From: Spongiibacter taiwanensis
GTDB taxonomy: Bacteria > Pseudomonadota > Gammaproteobacteria > Pseudomonadales > Spongiibacteraceae
DNA length: 64,000 nt
Reading direction: 5' to 3'
Assembly: GCF_023702635.1 (NCBI RefSeq)
Contig: NZ_CP098455.1
Location: 1,550,001-1,614,000, forward strand
Shown here: positions 30,301-38,263 of the stretch, piece by piece
Position numbering within the stretch: the stretch's first letter is position 1
Layout of the letters: every line of letters starts with the position of its first letter
Notes under the pieces: generated by a model
Seen by the model: the letters and a program-made list of their open reading frames with translations, nothing else
Database searches by the model: none
What the model was told of the DNA's origin: nothing
Position numbers and translations under genes: made by a program

Positions 30301-31204
30301 ACGCCACAAACTGCTCACTCGCCTGCACCTGAGCCTGCCAGCGCCGACCATAGACCGTAAATTGGTCCGTGCTGACCAGATCAATCAACCGCCCTGAAAA
30401 CTTGCCCGTAAAGAAGGGCTCGTCGTAGGTTTCATCGGTAATATCGTGGAGAGTCAGGCGGACCCGGTCCTGAAAAATATCGGCATCGGCGAGCACCTCT
30501 TCCATCAGCAGCGGCGCATAACTCCAGCCATAGGCCAGGGCGCGCCGCTCAGCCTCATTGGGCGGAAGCGCAGCAGATTCAAACACCGGCATCATGATCA
30601 GAAAGGACTTCAGGGCCTCGCCGCTGGCCTGCACCAGGGTAATCGGGCCGGTAAGCCGCACCTGCCCCGTGCGCATGGACTCCTCAGCGGCCCAGCGCCG
30701 ATTTGCCTCCGAGGCAATATCCAACCCCACCGCCTGCACATTGCGGTATACCGGCTCGATGTACTGAATGACAAAGCGCTCACCATCATGGGGGGTGAGC
30801 TGGCGAATACTGAAGTCGGGCCAGCCATCCGCTTGAGCACGCGCCACAAATTCAGCTTCGCGCTCAATCGGCACCCGCCGAATAAAGCCGAAGCCGCGGG
30901 CACCGGGAAATTCGCTGTCGGTATCACGGGTTTCGCTGTAGCGCCGGAAGGCCTGGCGGCTAAGCCCCTCCGGCCCCAGGCTCACCATCGCACCGCGCGC
31001 CCCTCGGAGCCCGTACTGATACAATTCGATTCGGTCGCTCACCCGGGCGACGACCTGATCTGTCAGACTCGCCAGCTGTTGTTGCATCTCCCGCTGGTTG
31101 CGCAATTCAAGGCCCCAGGCAATGGCACCGCTCACCGCAAGAGACACCAGCAGAACGCCCCAGGTTGGCCGCATTGTCAGTATTGCTTTCACGGTTTTTG
31201 CCAT
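27392..31204 (-). CDS. CHASE/PAS hybrid sensor histidine kinase
   Basis: The 1270-residue product has a membrane helix at about 13-31, a periplasmic CHASE domain at about 60-290 (FPGARGFGFIRRV, YIEPVYRN), and a second helix at about 308-328. Three PAS-like segments follow at about 345-455, 490-615 and 635-745. The H-box SHEIRTPMNSVLGM carries His778, and the ATPase domain has NLIGNAIKFTDEG and GGSGLGLAIS. A first receiver at about 1008-1125 lacks the acidic pair and phospho-Asp. A complete second receiver carries VDDMPVNR and Asp1198. CHASE domains sense small extracellular ligands. The true output partner is unknown. Confidence 0.9.
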   Translation of the reverse strand: MAKTVKAILTMRPTWGVLLVSLAVSGAIAWGLELRNQREMQQQLASLTDQVVARVSDRIELYQYGLRGARGAMVSLGPEGLSRQAFRRYSETRDTDSEFPGARGFGFIRRVPIEREAEFVARAQADGWPDFSIRQLTPHDGERFVIQYIEPVYRNVQAVGLDIASEANRRWAAEESMRTGQVRLTGPITLVQASGEALKSFLIMMPVFESAALPPNEAERRALAYGWSYAPLLMEEVLADADIFQDRVRLTLHDITDETYDEPFFTGKFSGRLIDLVSTDQFTVYGRRWQAQVQASEQFVASLALNSPLAVFAIGGVVSLLLALLAGSISKTRENHRRIRAEEQNLASLVESSADAIISVSPAGTVLSWNRGAELMLGYSKADAVGHDLADLVDQKGLISSLIEDTLARVDSEPDGVEGQWQTKFGGRVPVEISPSVVRSQSKGPLTLSLTVRDIAKQKQLDASIREINERLERQVAARTVELSQLNRLLGSIMDAATQVAVVASDSEGRVTVFNSGAVNLMGYHDSEAVGKLSLTDLVDPAALAQMQAEVRASEGLDLPPLAALVFGADAGKAEICESQLRRKSGRLLPAQLMLSAIRDGEGGVVGYLLIALDITQQQESQQELQAALSKLSIASEVAHLGVWTWYPGDDALDWNDKMFELYEQPKSLAGNGLNYEHWISRVAEQDRELVVQHLDDALSGRRDFAPEFRLDLPSGRGRVIQAGGMVLRDKSGEVQKITGFNRDITAEVELEQNLRVAKAQSDAASAAKSSFLANMSHEIRTPMNSVLGMLSLLQHNALNTQQRDYVDKAHVAASSLLLLLNDILDFSKIEAGKLALSEREFNLEAMLEEVATILSGNMQDKSFELFFELPFDLPETVRGDDLRIKQVLVNLIGNAIKFTDEGYVSVRVETQRLPGERLAVAMEIEDTGVGMGKDFLARIFGGFEQASHSTSRRYGGSGLGLAISQRLVELMGGTISVTSQLGKGSCFRVALALPGASRPVQVTSDLLAGTRALLVAEADLLGDCVAKDLGQTGLEVVRTDAAGVVAFLGAAPNNLDIAVVVAGRAFGNEAAKVVASALSSHRLPALLIRSAALGASRLPALAEVATTMALPYTPGQLIARLRETMGATAKAAVPSSLESGLPLAGIRVLVVDDMPVNRVVAEQSLMMEGAEVECAASAEQALALLESAAEFDLVFMDMQMPGTNGVEATRMIRRNPRFANLPIVAMTANVMAEEVQACLDAGMNGHFGKPFQRAELVDTVRRFCLADVI

Positions 31205-31466
31205 CCTGCACTCCCCTGCGCACAGCCTGCATAGAATAATGCGCTGATGCCGACAGTATTACCTGCAGAGTAAACGGAAAACCAGCACAATAGAACGCAC
31301 AAAAATCAATGAATTAGCATACCGCGCCTAAGGTCGTTCCCCGGCTGACGCGCGCGAGGCGCCAACACCGCTCGCATTATGGTATGCTCGTGTATTATTA
31401 TGCAGCGAATCTTATTACCACTCTGCCGCGACAGAGTGATGCGCAAACCGACAACAGGACCAGGAT

Positions 31467-32255
31467 ATGTCTGACCAGGCCATTGATTACGCCGTCGACT
31501 CACGGGGTGTCGCCACCATCACCCTGACCCGCCCCGAGATTCACAATGCCTTTGACGACGTGGTGGTTGGCGCGTTGAGCGAGGCCTTTAAAAAGGCGGG
31601 CGAAGACCCGGCTGTTCGCGCGGTTATTCTGGCCTCCACCGGCAAAAGCTTTTGTGCTGGCGGCGACCTGAACTGGATGAAGCGCATGGCCAAGTACGGC
31701 TATGAAGAAAACCTGCGCGACTCCACCATTCTGGCTGAAATGCTGCGCCGCCTGAACACCCTGCCCAAGCTGACCATCGCACGGGTGCAAGGCCCTGCCT
31801 TTGGCGGTGGCGTGGGCCTGGTAAGCTGCTGTGACATGGCGATTGCCGCCCCCCAAGCCGCGTTTTGTCTGAGCGAGGTCAAAGTGGGTATGATTCCGGC
31901 AACCATCAGCCCCTATGTCATCAATGCCATTGGCGAGCGCGCCTCGCGCCGGTATTTCACCACCGCTGAATTGATCACCGCCGAGAAAGCACATACCCTT
32001 GGTCTGGTTTCCGAGCTGGTGGAGGCTGACCAGCTCGACGACACCATCGACGGTATTCTGAAAGGCCTGTTGCGCAATGGCCCACGTGGCGTTGGCGAAG
32101 CCAAGCGCCTGGTACTGGATTACGCCAACCAGGAAATCACCCCGGATTTGATCGCCGATAGCAGCAAGCGCATCGCCGAAACCCGGGGCTCTGATGAAGG
32201 TCAGGAAGGTCTTACTGCCTTCCTCGAAAAGCGCAAGCCCAACTGGATTCAATAA
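31467..32255 (+). CDS. Enoyl-CoA hydratase/isomerase family protein
   Basis: The 262-residue product has the crotonase fold signatures: ASTGKSFCAGGDLNWM for the first oxyanion strand, AFGGGVGLVSCCDMAIA for the second, and the KVGMIPATISPYV segment seen in glutaconyl-CoA hydratases. A GAGG-free but close CAGGACCAGGAT leader precedes the ATG. It lies 60 bases before the AtuA gene and is probably co-transcribed with it. In Pseudomonas terpene degradation AtuE is a hydratase of this family, so an isohexenylglutaconyl- or methylglutaconyl-CoA hydratase role is the leading inference. Confidence 0.87.
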   Translation: MSDQAIDYAVDSRGVATITLTRPEIHNAFDDVVVGALSEAFKKAGEDPAVRAVILASTGKSFCAGGDLNWMKRMAKYGYEENLRDSTILAEMLRRLNTLPKLTIARVQGPAFGGGVGLVSCCDMAIAAPQAAFCLSEVKVGMIPATISPYVINAIGERASRRYFTTAELITAEKAHTLGLVSELVEADQLDDTIDGILKGLLRNGPRGVGEAKRLVLDYANQEITPDLIADSSKRIAETRGSDEGQEGLTAFLEKRKPNWIQ

Positions 32256-32315
32256 GCCCCTGTCTAAACACGGGACACCCACTCACCGAAAACACTGACG
32301 TTTAGGTAAAACACT

Positions 32316-33686
32316 ATGAGCGACGACAAAACGGTTCTGATTGCCAATGGCCAGGGTTTCTGGGGCGACAGCCTCCTGGGCCCCAAGCGCCTGGTAGAAG
32401 AAGGCCCTCTGGATTATCTGACCCTGGATTACCTGGCCGAGGTCACCATGAGCATCATGCAGAAGCAGAAACTGCGCAACCCAGAAGCGGGCTACGCCAC
32501 TGACTTCGTATCCATGCTCAAGGAAATCCTGCCGACCTGTAAAGAAAAGGGCATCAAGGTCATTGCCAACGCCGGTGGTGTTAACCCCAAGGGCTGCCTG
32601 AAGGCCATTAAAGAGGTGGTTAAAGAGCTGGGCCTGACGGGCATCAAGATCGGTATCGTTGAGGGTGACGACATCCTCGACCAGCTGCCCGAGCTGATCG
32701 CCTCTGGCGAAGAGTTCAAAAACCTAGACACCGGCGCGCCGATTCAGGACGTGCTCGACAAAATCTCCAGCGCCAACGTGTACATCGGTGCCAAGCCCAT
32801 CGCTGACGCGCTGGATCAAGGTGCTGACATCGTGGTTACCGGCCGTGCCACCGACCCCTCTGTGGTGGTTGCGCCCCTGATCCACGAATTCGGCTGGTCC
32901 ATGGAAGACTACGACAAACTGGCCGCCGGCACCGTGATGGGCCACATCCTCGAGTGCGGCGCCCAGTGTACCGGCGGTAACTACAACGGCTGGCGCGACG
33001 TGCCCAACTTTGCCCGCATCGGCTACCCCATTGTCGAAGCCAAGGCAGACGGCACCTTCACCGTGACCAAGCACGAAGGCACCGGCGGTCTGGTCACCGT
33101 TGATACCGTGGTATCTCAGATCATGTACGAACTGGGCGACCCGAAAAACTACCTCGGCCCCGACTGCAAATCTGACTTCACCACCATCCAGATGGAGCAG
33201 GACGGCAAAGACCGGGTTAAGGTCTGGGGCATCAAAGGCAGCGAGCCCACCCCGACCTACAAAGTGTCTATGGCCTTTGAAAACGGCTACAAAATCGTCG
33301 GTCAGCTGACCTACACCGCCCCCGACGCGGTGGAGAAAGCTGAACTGGCCGCCGAAATCCTGTTTGAGCGGGTGGGCATGTACGGCAAAGAGATCCCCAA
33401 AGAAGATCGCTTTGTAGAACTGTTTGGCACCAACGTCTGCTACAAGGGCATCTACAAGCAAGAGCAGGAGCCCGGCGAAGTCATGCTGCGTGTTGGCGCC
33501 AAGAGCGACGACAAAAACCTGCTCAACATCCTCGGCCGTGAACTGGCCCCGCTGATCACTAGCGGCCCCGTTGGCGTGACTGGCTTTGCCGCAGGTCGTC
33601 CCCGCCCCACCGAGATCGTGGGCTACTGGCCGGCGCTGATGGACAAAACCAAAGTACACACCACTGTCACCGTAGAGGAAGTTTAA
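32316..33686 (+). CDS. atuA: AtuA-family protein, main domain (acyclic terpene utilization)
   Basis: The 456-residue product begins VLIANGQGFWGDSLLGPKRLVEEG and carries IKVIANAGGVNPKGCL and GRATDPSVVVAPLIHEFGW, the hallmarks of the AtuA (former DUF1446) domain. Family members occur in citronellol/geraniol and related degradation clusters; their reaction is not firmly known. The gene is one base from the next ORF, which encodes the small C-terminal AtuA domain. The two domains, fused in several relatives, are therefore separate polypeptides here. Confidence 0.88.
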   Translation: MSDDKTVLIANGQGFWGDSLLGPKRLVEEGPLDYLTLDYLAEVTMSIMQKQKLRNPEAGYATDFVSMLKEILPTCKEKGIKVIANAGGVNPKGCLKAIKEVVKELGLTGIKIGIVEGDDILDQLPELIASGEEFKNLDTGAPIQDVLDKISSANVYIGAKPIADALDQGADIVVTGRATDPSVVVAPLIHEFGWSMEDYDKLAAGTVMGHILECGAQCTGGNYNGWRDVPNFARIGYPIVEAKADGTFTVTKHEGTGGLVTVDTVVSQIMYELGDPKNYLGPDCKSDFTTIQMEQDGKDRVKVWGIKGSEPTPTYKVSMAFENGYKIVGQLTYTAPDAVEKAELAAEILFERVGMYGKEIPKEDRFVELFGTNVCYKGIYKQEQEPGEVMLRVGAKSDDKNLLNILGRELAPLITSGPVGVTGFAAGRPRPTEIVGYWPALMDKTKVHTTVTVEEV

Positions 33687-33687
33687 G

Positions 33688-34020
33688 ATGGCTAAAGTAA
33701 AATTGATGGACATCGCCATTGCTCGCAGCGGCGACAAGGGCGACGGCAGCAACGTCGGCGTGAAGGCAAAAACCCCCGCCATTTACGAATTCCTGAAAGC
33801 CAACCTGACCACTGAGGTCGTCAAAGAGCACTTCAAGGAAATCTGTTTTGGCGAGGTCACCCGCTACGAGCTGGACAACCTCAACGTACTGAACTTCATC
33901 CTGGAAGACTCCCTGGGCGGTGGCGGCACCGAGACCCTGATTATGGATGCCCAGGGCAAGGTTCACAGTCTGGCCATGTTGTACCTGGAGATGGACGTTC
34001 CCGACGAGCTGCTGGCCTAA
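33688..34020 (+). CDS. AtuA C-terminal ferredoxin-fold domain as separate protein
   Basis: The 110-residue product opens KLMDIAIARSGDKGDGSNVGV and contains VTRYELDNLNVLNFILEDSLGGGGTETL, matching the small domain that follows the main part of AtuA in fused proteins. It starts one base after the upstream stop, so the two are surely co-translated and likely form a complex. A terminator follows 45 bases after its stop. Confidence 0.86.
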   Translation: MAKVKLMDIAIARSGDKGDGSNVGVKAKTPAIYEFLKANLTTEVVKEHFKEICFGEVTRYELDNLNVLNFILEDSLGGGGTETLIMDAQGKVHSLAMLYLEMDVPDELLA

Positions 34021-34065
34021 AAAGCTAAGCAGTAAGTCAGCAAGCTGTTAACCACGGCTTGTTCT

Positions 34066-34091
34066 AAAGGCCGGCAATCCCGGCCTTTTTT
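34066..34091 (+). terminator. Rho-independent terminator of the AtuA operon
   Basis: AAAGGCCGG and CCGGCCTTT form a 9-bp stem around a 5-base loop, followed by a T run. It ends the hydratase/AtuA transcription unit. Confidence 0.9.
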
Positions 34092-34217
34092 AATTCTCCA
34101 ACCAGCACAACTCGTTACCCCTTCCCGGCGTGAGCTCCAACGCTTCGGGAGAGGGCTGGAATCAGGGGAAAAGACCGCCCAGAATCCCCCATGCCATTAA
34201 CCAAGAGACGCCCAAGC

Positions 34218-35180
34218 ATGACAGGAATCCTCGACAGCCTCCGCCACACCGCCAAGACCCAAGCCCGCCGAATTTTGCTGCCCGAGCACTACGACGAGCG
34301 GGTGATTGCCGCCGCCACCGCATTGGCCGAGCGCCAGCTGGCGGTGCCTGTCTTGATCGACCTGCCCGACGAGATCAACGAAGCCCCTGCCGGTGTTGAA
34401 GTCTTCCGCCAGCGTAGCGACGCCGCCGAGTGGACTAACAAAGCCATCGCGGCCTTTACCGAAGCCCGCGCCGCCAAGGGCATGACTGCAGAAAAAGCCA
34501 CCGAGCAGTTGAAAAACCCCGTACTGCTGGCGGCAGTACTGCTCAAATTAGGCTTTGCCGACGGCGGCGTCGCCGGCTCCACCGCCACCACCGCTGATGT
34601 ATTGCGCGCTGGAATTCAGGGCCTTGGTTTGGCCCAGGGCGCCAAGCAAGTCTCCAGCTTCTTCCTGATGGAACTTACCGATGGCCGGGTATTGACCTAT
34701 GGCGACTGCGGCGTCATCCCCGACCCCGACAGCGCCGCATTGGCGGAAATCGCCGTGGCCAGCGCCGCCAGCCACCAACGCCTCACCGGCGAAGAAGCCA
34801 AGGTCGCCATGCTGAGCTTCTCCACCAAAGGCAGTGCCGAGCACCCCCGAGTCGACAAAGTCCGCGCCGCACTGGACCTGGCCAAACAGGCCGCGCCAGC
34901 GCTGGCCATCGACGGCGAACTGCAGTTTGACGCCGCTTTTGTGCCCGCCATTGGTGAGAAAAAAGCACCGGGCTCCGCCGTTGCCGGCCATGCCAATGTC
35001 TTTATCTTCCCCGACCTGGATTCGGGCAATATCGGCTACAAAATTACCCAGCGTATCGGTGGCGCAAAAGCCCTGGGGCCGTTGCTGCAAGGCCTGGCAA
35101 AACCGTGGATGGATTTGTCCCGGGGGTGTAGTGCTGAGGATATTGTGGATGTGGCGGTGATTGCGGGGGTGCTGGGGTAA
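34218..35180 (+). CDS. pta: Stand-alone phosphate acetyl/butyryl transferase
   Basis: The 320-residue product covers only the catalytic PTA domain (ARRILLPEHYDERVIAAA, GFADGGVAGSTATTADVLRAG, LTYGDCGVIPDPD, AKVAMLSFSTKGSAEHPRV). The N-terminal extension of long Pta enzymes is missing. It converts acetyl-CoA and phosphate to acetyl phosphate and CoA, or acts on a related acyl-CoA. The ATG at 34218 (MTGILDSL) was chosen over one nine codons upstream because the added residues do not fit the family. No acetate kinase gene is adjacent, so coupling to ackA must be sought elsewhere. Confidence 0.85.
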   Translation: MTGILDSLRHTAKTQARRILLPEHYDERVIAAATALAERQLAVPVLIDLPDEINEAPAGVEVFRQRSDAAEWTNKAIAAFTEARAAKGMTAEKATEQLKNPVLLAAVLLKLGFADGGVAGSTATTADVLRAGIQGLGLAQGAKQVSSFFLMELTDGRVLTYGDCGVIPDPDSAALAEIAVASAASHQRLTGEEAKVAMLSFSTKGSAEHPRVDKVRAALDLAKQAAPALAIDGELQFDAAFVPAIGEKKAPGSAVAGHANVFIFPDLDSGNIGYKITQRIGGAKALGPLLQGLAKPWMDLSRGCSAEDIVDVAVIAGVLG

Positions 35181-35287
35181 GAGAGCGGGCAGTCAATCAG
35201 GAGACACCCCATTTCCCCAGGCGCGAGATTACTTCTGGTTAGTTTGAACAAGATCACATCTGACGCGCAGTCCAACTGAAACCCTCG

Positions 35288-35322
35288 GCAGAGATAAAAA
35301 CCTAACCGTTTTTAATCTCTGC
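35288..35322 (+). promoter_or_regulatory. Leader stem-loop upstream of the methyltransferase-like gene
   Basis: GCAGAGATAAAAAC and GTTTTTAATCTCTGC pair over 14 bp with one bulged A and a 6-base loop. The structure ends 12 bases before the ATG at 35335, with AAGAGGG between them, so it could affect ribosome access. It also lies downstream of pta but lacks a T tract. Confidence 0.45.
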
Positions 35323-35334
35323 AAGAGGGCCGTA

Positions 35335-36027
35335 ATGGCTACCAAGCTGGCAAAATCGCTAAGAAAGCGCATCAACCTACTCACCTTCTTCGCACACCGG
35401 CGCTTGTACGGCTTTGATGTACCAGAGCAACCTCATTTTGATCCGGATAGCACCGCTTACTTTGTCGCGGCGCTGGATCGCTGCCAACGATACCTGGAGT
35501 ACGGCTCCGGTGGCTCAACGGTGTTAGCGGCCGAAAAAGGGAAGCCAATGACGTCAGTGGACTCTGACCCCATCTTTCTGGACTCAGTGGTCAGCAAAAT
35601 CCGCGACCGCGGGTGCCTGTCGCCCGATACCCAGCAGTTCCTGCACGCAGACATTGGCTTGACCAAAGAATGGGGAAAGCCCCTGTTCACTCAGCACTCA
35701 CGCAAGCGTTTGAATCGTTGGCGAGCTTACAGCGAGGCACCTTGGCGACAGACCACAGCGCACAACCCAGACCTGGTGTTGGTCGACGGGCGCTTCCGGG
35801 TGGCTAGCGCGCTATGCGCTATCAAACACCTCAGTGGACACCGAAAATCTTGGGAGCTGCTGGTGGATGACTACGAATATCACGGCAAATACCGCTACCA
35901 GGCAATCGAAAAATTTGCCCGGCTTTCCGGCATGGTCGGCAGGATGGCAGTCTTTGTAGAACGCCCAGACATCGATCGGGCGGCGCTGGAGAGCGCAATC
36001 AACCACTTCCAACGCGACCCGACTTAA
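35335..36027 (+). CDS. SAM-dependent methyltransferase-like protein of unknown role
   Basis: The 230-residue product contains YLEYGSGGSTVLAAEKG, a glycine-rich SAM-binding-like loop, then SVDSDP at the position of the acidic strand end and NPDLVLVDGRFRVA near strand 5. These fit a class I Rossmann methyltransferase-like fold. No signal peptide or membrane segment is seen. It lies on the plus strand, converging on the polysaccharide cluster, and such proteins are common beside LPS genes. Its substrate cannot be assigned. Confidence 0.6.
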   Translation: MATKLAKSLRKRINLLTFFAHRRLYGFDVPEQPHFDPDSTAYFVAALDRCQRYLEYGSGGSTVLAAEKGKPMTSVDSDPIFLDSVVSKIRDRGCLSPDTQQFLHADIGLTKEWGKPLFTQHSRKRLNRWRAYSEAPWRQTTAHNPDLVLVDGRFRVASALCAIKHLSGHRKSWELLVDDYEYHGKYRYQAIEKFARLSGMVGRMAVFVERPDIDRAALESAINHFQRDPT

Positions 36028-36049
36028 AAAAGAGAACAGCCTGCGCTGG

Positions 36050-37075
36050 CTAGCGATCCAGCTGGAAAATGCGCAAATCGTTTGCAGGGCCGTAGTTCGT
36101 GACAGCGACTTTCCCGTCAGGGCTGACATCTAAGCCATGCGGCATATCAAAGCCGGTAAACCGACGCAGCAAGGTCAATGCGTTCTGGGCGGGATCATAA
36201 AAGAATTCGTCGACGCAGCTATCGTGCTGGTTAGCGGCATAGATCGCGCCCTTGTACGGCTTGATCGCATCCAAGTGTCCCGGGAAATACTCTGTCAGCA
36301 CAAGCTCTGGCGACTCAGAATGCAGGTCCTTCGGCAGACGGTAAACAAACATCGTAACGTAGATATTGCGCTCATTGGGTTTGTCCACGGTAATGTGGTC
36401 TGTGCGCGCGGCCTGCACCGCGTAGTGCTGACCATCGATTTCCAGAAAGGCCACATCCTGACCTTGCTCTGGCAATTTCAGCGAATGAACAGGGTCACCG
36501 TTCAATTTTACGATTTCAGCCCCTTTATCCCGCGCATCGCAGTAGGATACCCACAGCAGGTCATCATATCCCGGTACAAAGATGGCGCCGTGGATTTTCC
36601 GGCGACCGGTCAGTTTCTTCCCTTTGGCCCTGCGCACCATGGTGCTGAGCCAACCGCGTTTGTTTTCTATCAACGAGGGGGGCTCAATGGTGTGAGAGAA
36701 CGCTAACTTATCGACCCCGACATCATAGAACGCCACTTCGCCGGTATAAAAATTGGTCATGACCATGGTATCGCCGCGAATATCCATCAGGTCTGTTTCA
36801 GTAGGGAGGCCCTGACCGCTCGGTGTGGGAATGCAGTCAACAATGGGATCAGCGGAGAAAGGCTTTACCCGGTATACGGCTTTGGCAGCAAAGTCACCCG
36901 CAAACAGCGTTTCCTGATCGTACCAGCGCACCGAGGTCAGCCCGGAGTTTCGCCGCAGAGACCTAACATACGCATAGTGGGGCTCTGGCACCGGAAAGGG
37001 GATTGGCTCCCCCAGCAGATCAACCTTGACGGTCTCAACACTGGAAAAATCCATCTTTTTTGCTGTCGCAGACAT
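36050..37075 (-). CDS. Beta-propeller-like protein of unknown function in polysaccharide cluster
   Basis: From the ATG at 37075 (preceded by GGAAGG) the product is 341 residues with no signal peptide. It shows repeated strands of the kind seen in NHL or SMP-30-like propellers: LTSVRWYDQETLFAGD, TDLMDIRGDTMVMTNF, GAIFVPGYDDLLWVSY, LDAIKPYKGAIYAANQ, and MPHGLDVSPDGKVAVTNYG. I recognise no named family. Its place at the 3' end of the glycosyltransferase run, same strand, suggests a role in surface-sugar or exported-product handling. The function is open. Confidence 0.6.
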   Translation of the reverse strand: MSATAKKMDFSSVETVKVDLLGEPIPFPVPEPHYAYVRSLRRNSGLTSVRWYDQETLFAGDFAAKAVYRVKPFSADPIVDCIPTPSGQGLPTETDLMDIRGDTMVMTNFYTGEVAFYDVGVDKLAFSHTIEPPSLIENKRGWLSTMVRRAKGKKLTGRRKIHGAIFVPGYDDLLWVSYCDARDKGAEIVKLNGDPVHSLKLPEQGQDVAFLEIDGQHYAVQAARTDHITVDKPNERNIYVTMFVYRLPKDLHSESPELVLTEYFPGHLDAIKPYKGAIYAANQHDSCVDEFFYDPAQNALTLLRRFTGFDMPHGLDVSPDGKVAVTNYGPANDLRIFQLDR

Positions 37076-37202
37076 GACAAGCCTTCCATTTAAAAAGCGG
37101 CAATCGGGGAGCCTCGATATTAGAGCAAGACAAAGGTGGGGAGCAATAACGGAAACACTTACGGGCAATGCCGGTTCCACACCGCTCCGCAGGCGGCGCT
37201 AT

Positions 37203-38126
37203 TTACTGACCATCTACGGTGGAATAGCTGTCTATGCGCCCACCCAGGCAACCCACAACCACCCCCATGTCGCGGGCCGCTTTGAGAGTGGCCTTGTTGC
37301 GCAGCAGCGGCTGCCAGATAACGACCCAGGCTAGCGCCACCAAACCATGCCCCAATACTTTCACTATCGACGACAGAAAAAGGCCGTGTACCCCTCGTCC
37401 CTGTTGCTGCCGACGCCCCGCCAGCGTAATCCCGACCCGGTATTTGCGCCGCCACAGCCAACCTAGGCTGACACGTCCAGGGGGAATCAGCTCATGTACC
37501 AGAGCCTCGGCGCATTTTAGAATCACCACCCCTTTGGCCGCGGCAGCCAAAAAAAACAAGGTATCTGTGCCGCCGGCCAAGGGTTGGCTTTCATCAAAGC
37601 GCATCCCGATATCCCGAGTCACAAACGACGGGATCATGACGTTGTTTGTTGCGCAAGTTTCCAGGCGAGTCCCTGTTCTTCGCTCTTTCATGACAAACAG
37701 TTTAGCGAGGTGCTCAGGCACATCCGCAGGCACCTCGGGACAAACTGCTCCGGAAATGACCTTGTCGCCACCCACTTCCATTGCATAAGCGTACAGATTG
37801 AGTAGCCAGTCAACTTCGACCCACTCGTCGTCGTCAATAAATACCAAATAATCGGCATTCAGCGCATGGGCTTTTTCAACTGCCGTATTTCGGGCGACAG
37901 GGATGCCCCGCTTAGGCTGATGAACATAGTAGATTGCAAAATGGCAGCCATCGGCAAACTCGGCAATCAGATCGCGAGCCGAGCCCTCTACGTCGTTATC
38001 GATTACCGACAAACAGACCTCAACCCCTTCCGGTAGCGACATCTCAACCAGGCTCGCCAGACAAATCCGCAACAACTTCAGACGCTGGCAAGTGCACACA
38101 GCGATATTTATTAGAGGCTTTTTCAT
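37203..38126 (-). CDS. Family 2 glycosyltransferase
   Basis: The 307-residue product has a GT-A core: INIAVCTCQRLKLLRICLAS at the nucleotide-binding start, GIPVARNTAVEKA, and the metal-binding acidic motif LVFIDDDEWVE at about residue 95. A possible membrane-associated stretch (VLGHGLVALAWVVIWQPLL) lies near the C-terminus. It probably transfers a sugar in LPS or capsule synthesis from the cytoplasmic face. Donor and acceptor are unknown. Confidence 0.85.
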   Translation of the reverse strand: MKKPLINIAVCTCQRLKLLRICLASLVEMSLPEGVEVCLSVIDNDVEGSARDLIAEFADGCHFAIYYVHQPKRGIPVARNTAVEKAHALNADYLVFIDDDEWVEVDWLLNLYAYAMEVGGDKVISGAVCPEVPADVPEHLAKLFVMKERRTGTRLETCATNNVMIPSFVTRDIGMRFDESQPLAGGTDTLFFLAAAAKGVVILKCAEALVHELIPPGRVSLGWLWRRKYRVGITLAGRRQQQGRGVHGLFLSSIVKVLGHGLVALAWVVIWQPLLRNKATLKAARDMGVVVGCLGGRIDSYSTVDGQ

Positions 38127-38263
38127 GTTTCCAACGGGGTTATTCAGTTCGTTTCACCGGCAAGCGAAGCGACCAAGAAATGAGTGATAAGGGATTGTAA
38201 CCGCAACGCGCCGCCTTGGTAATCCGCTGACTTCGCACACGGACTACGCGAAAACCAGAAACC

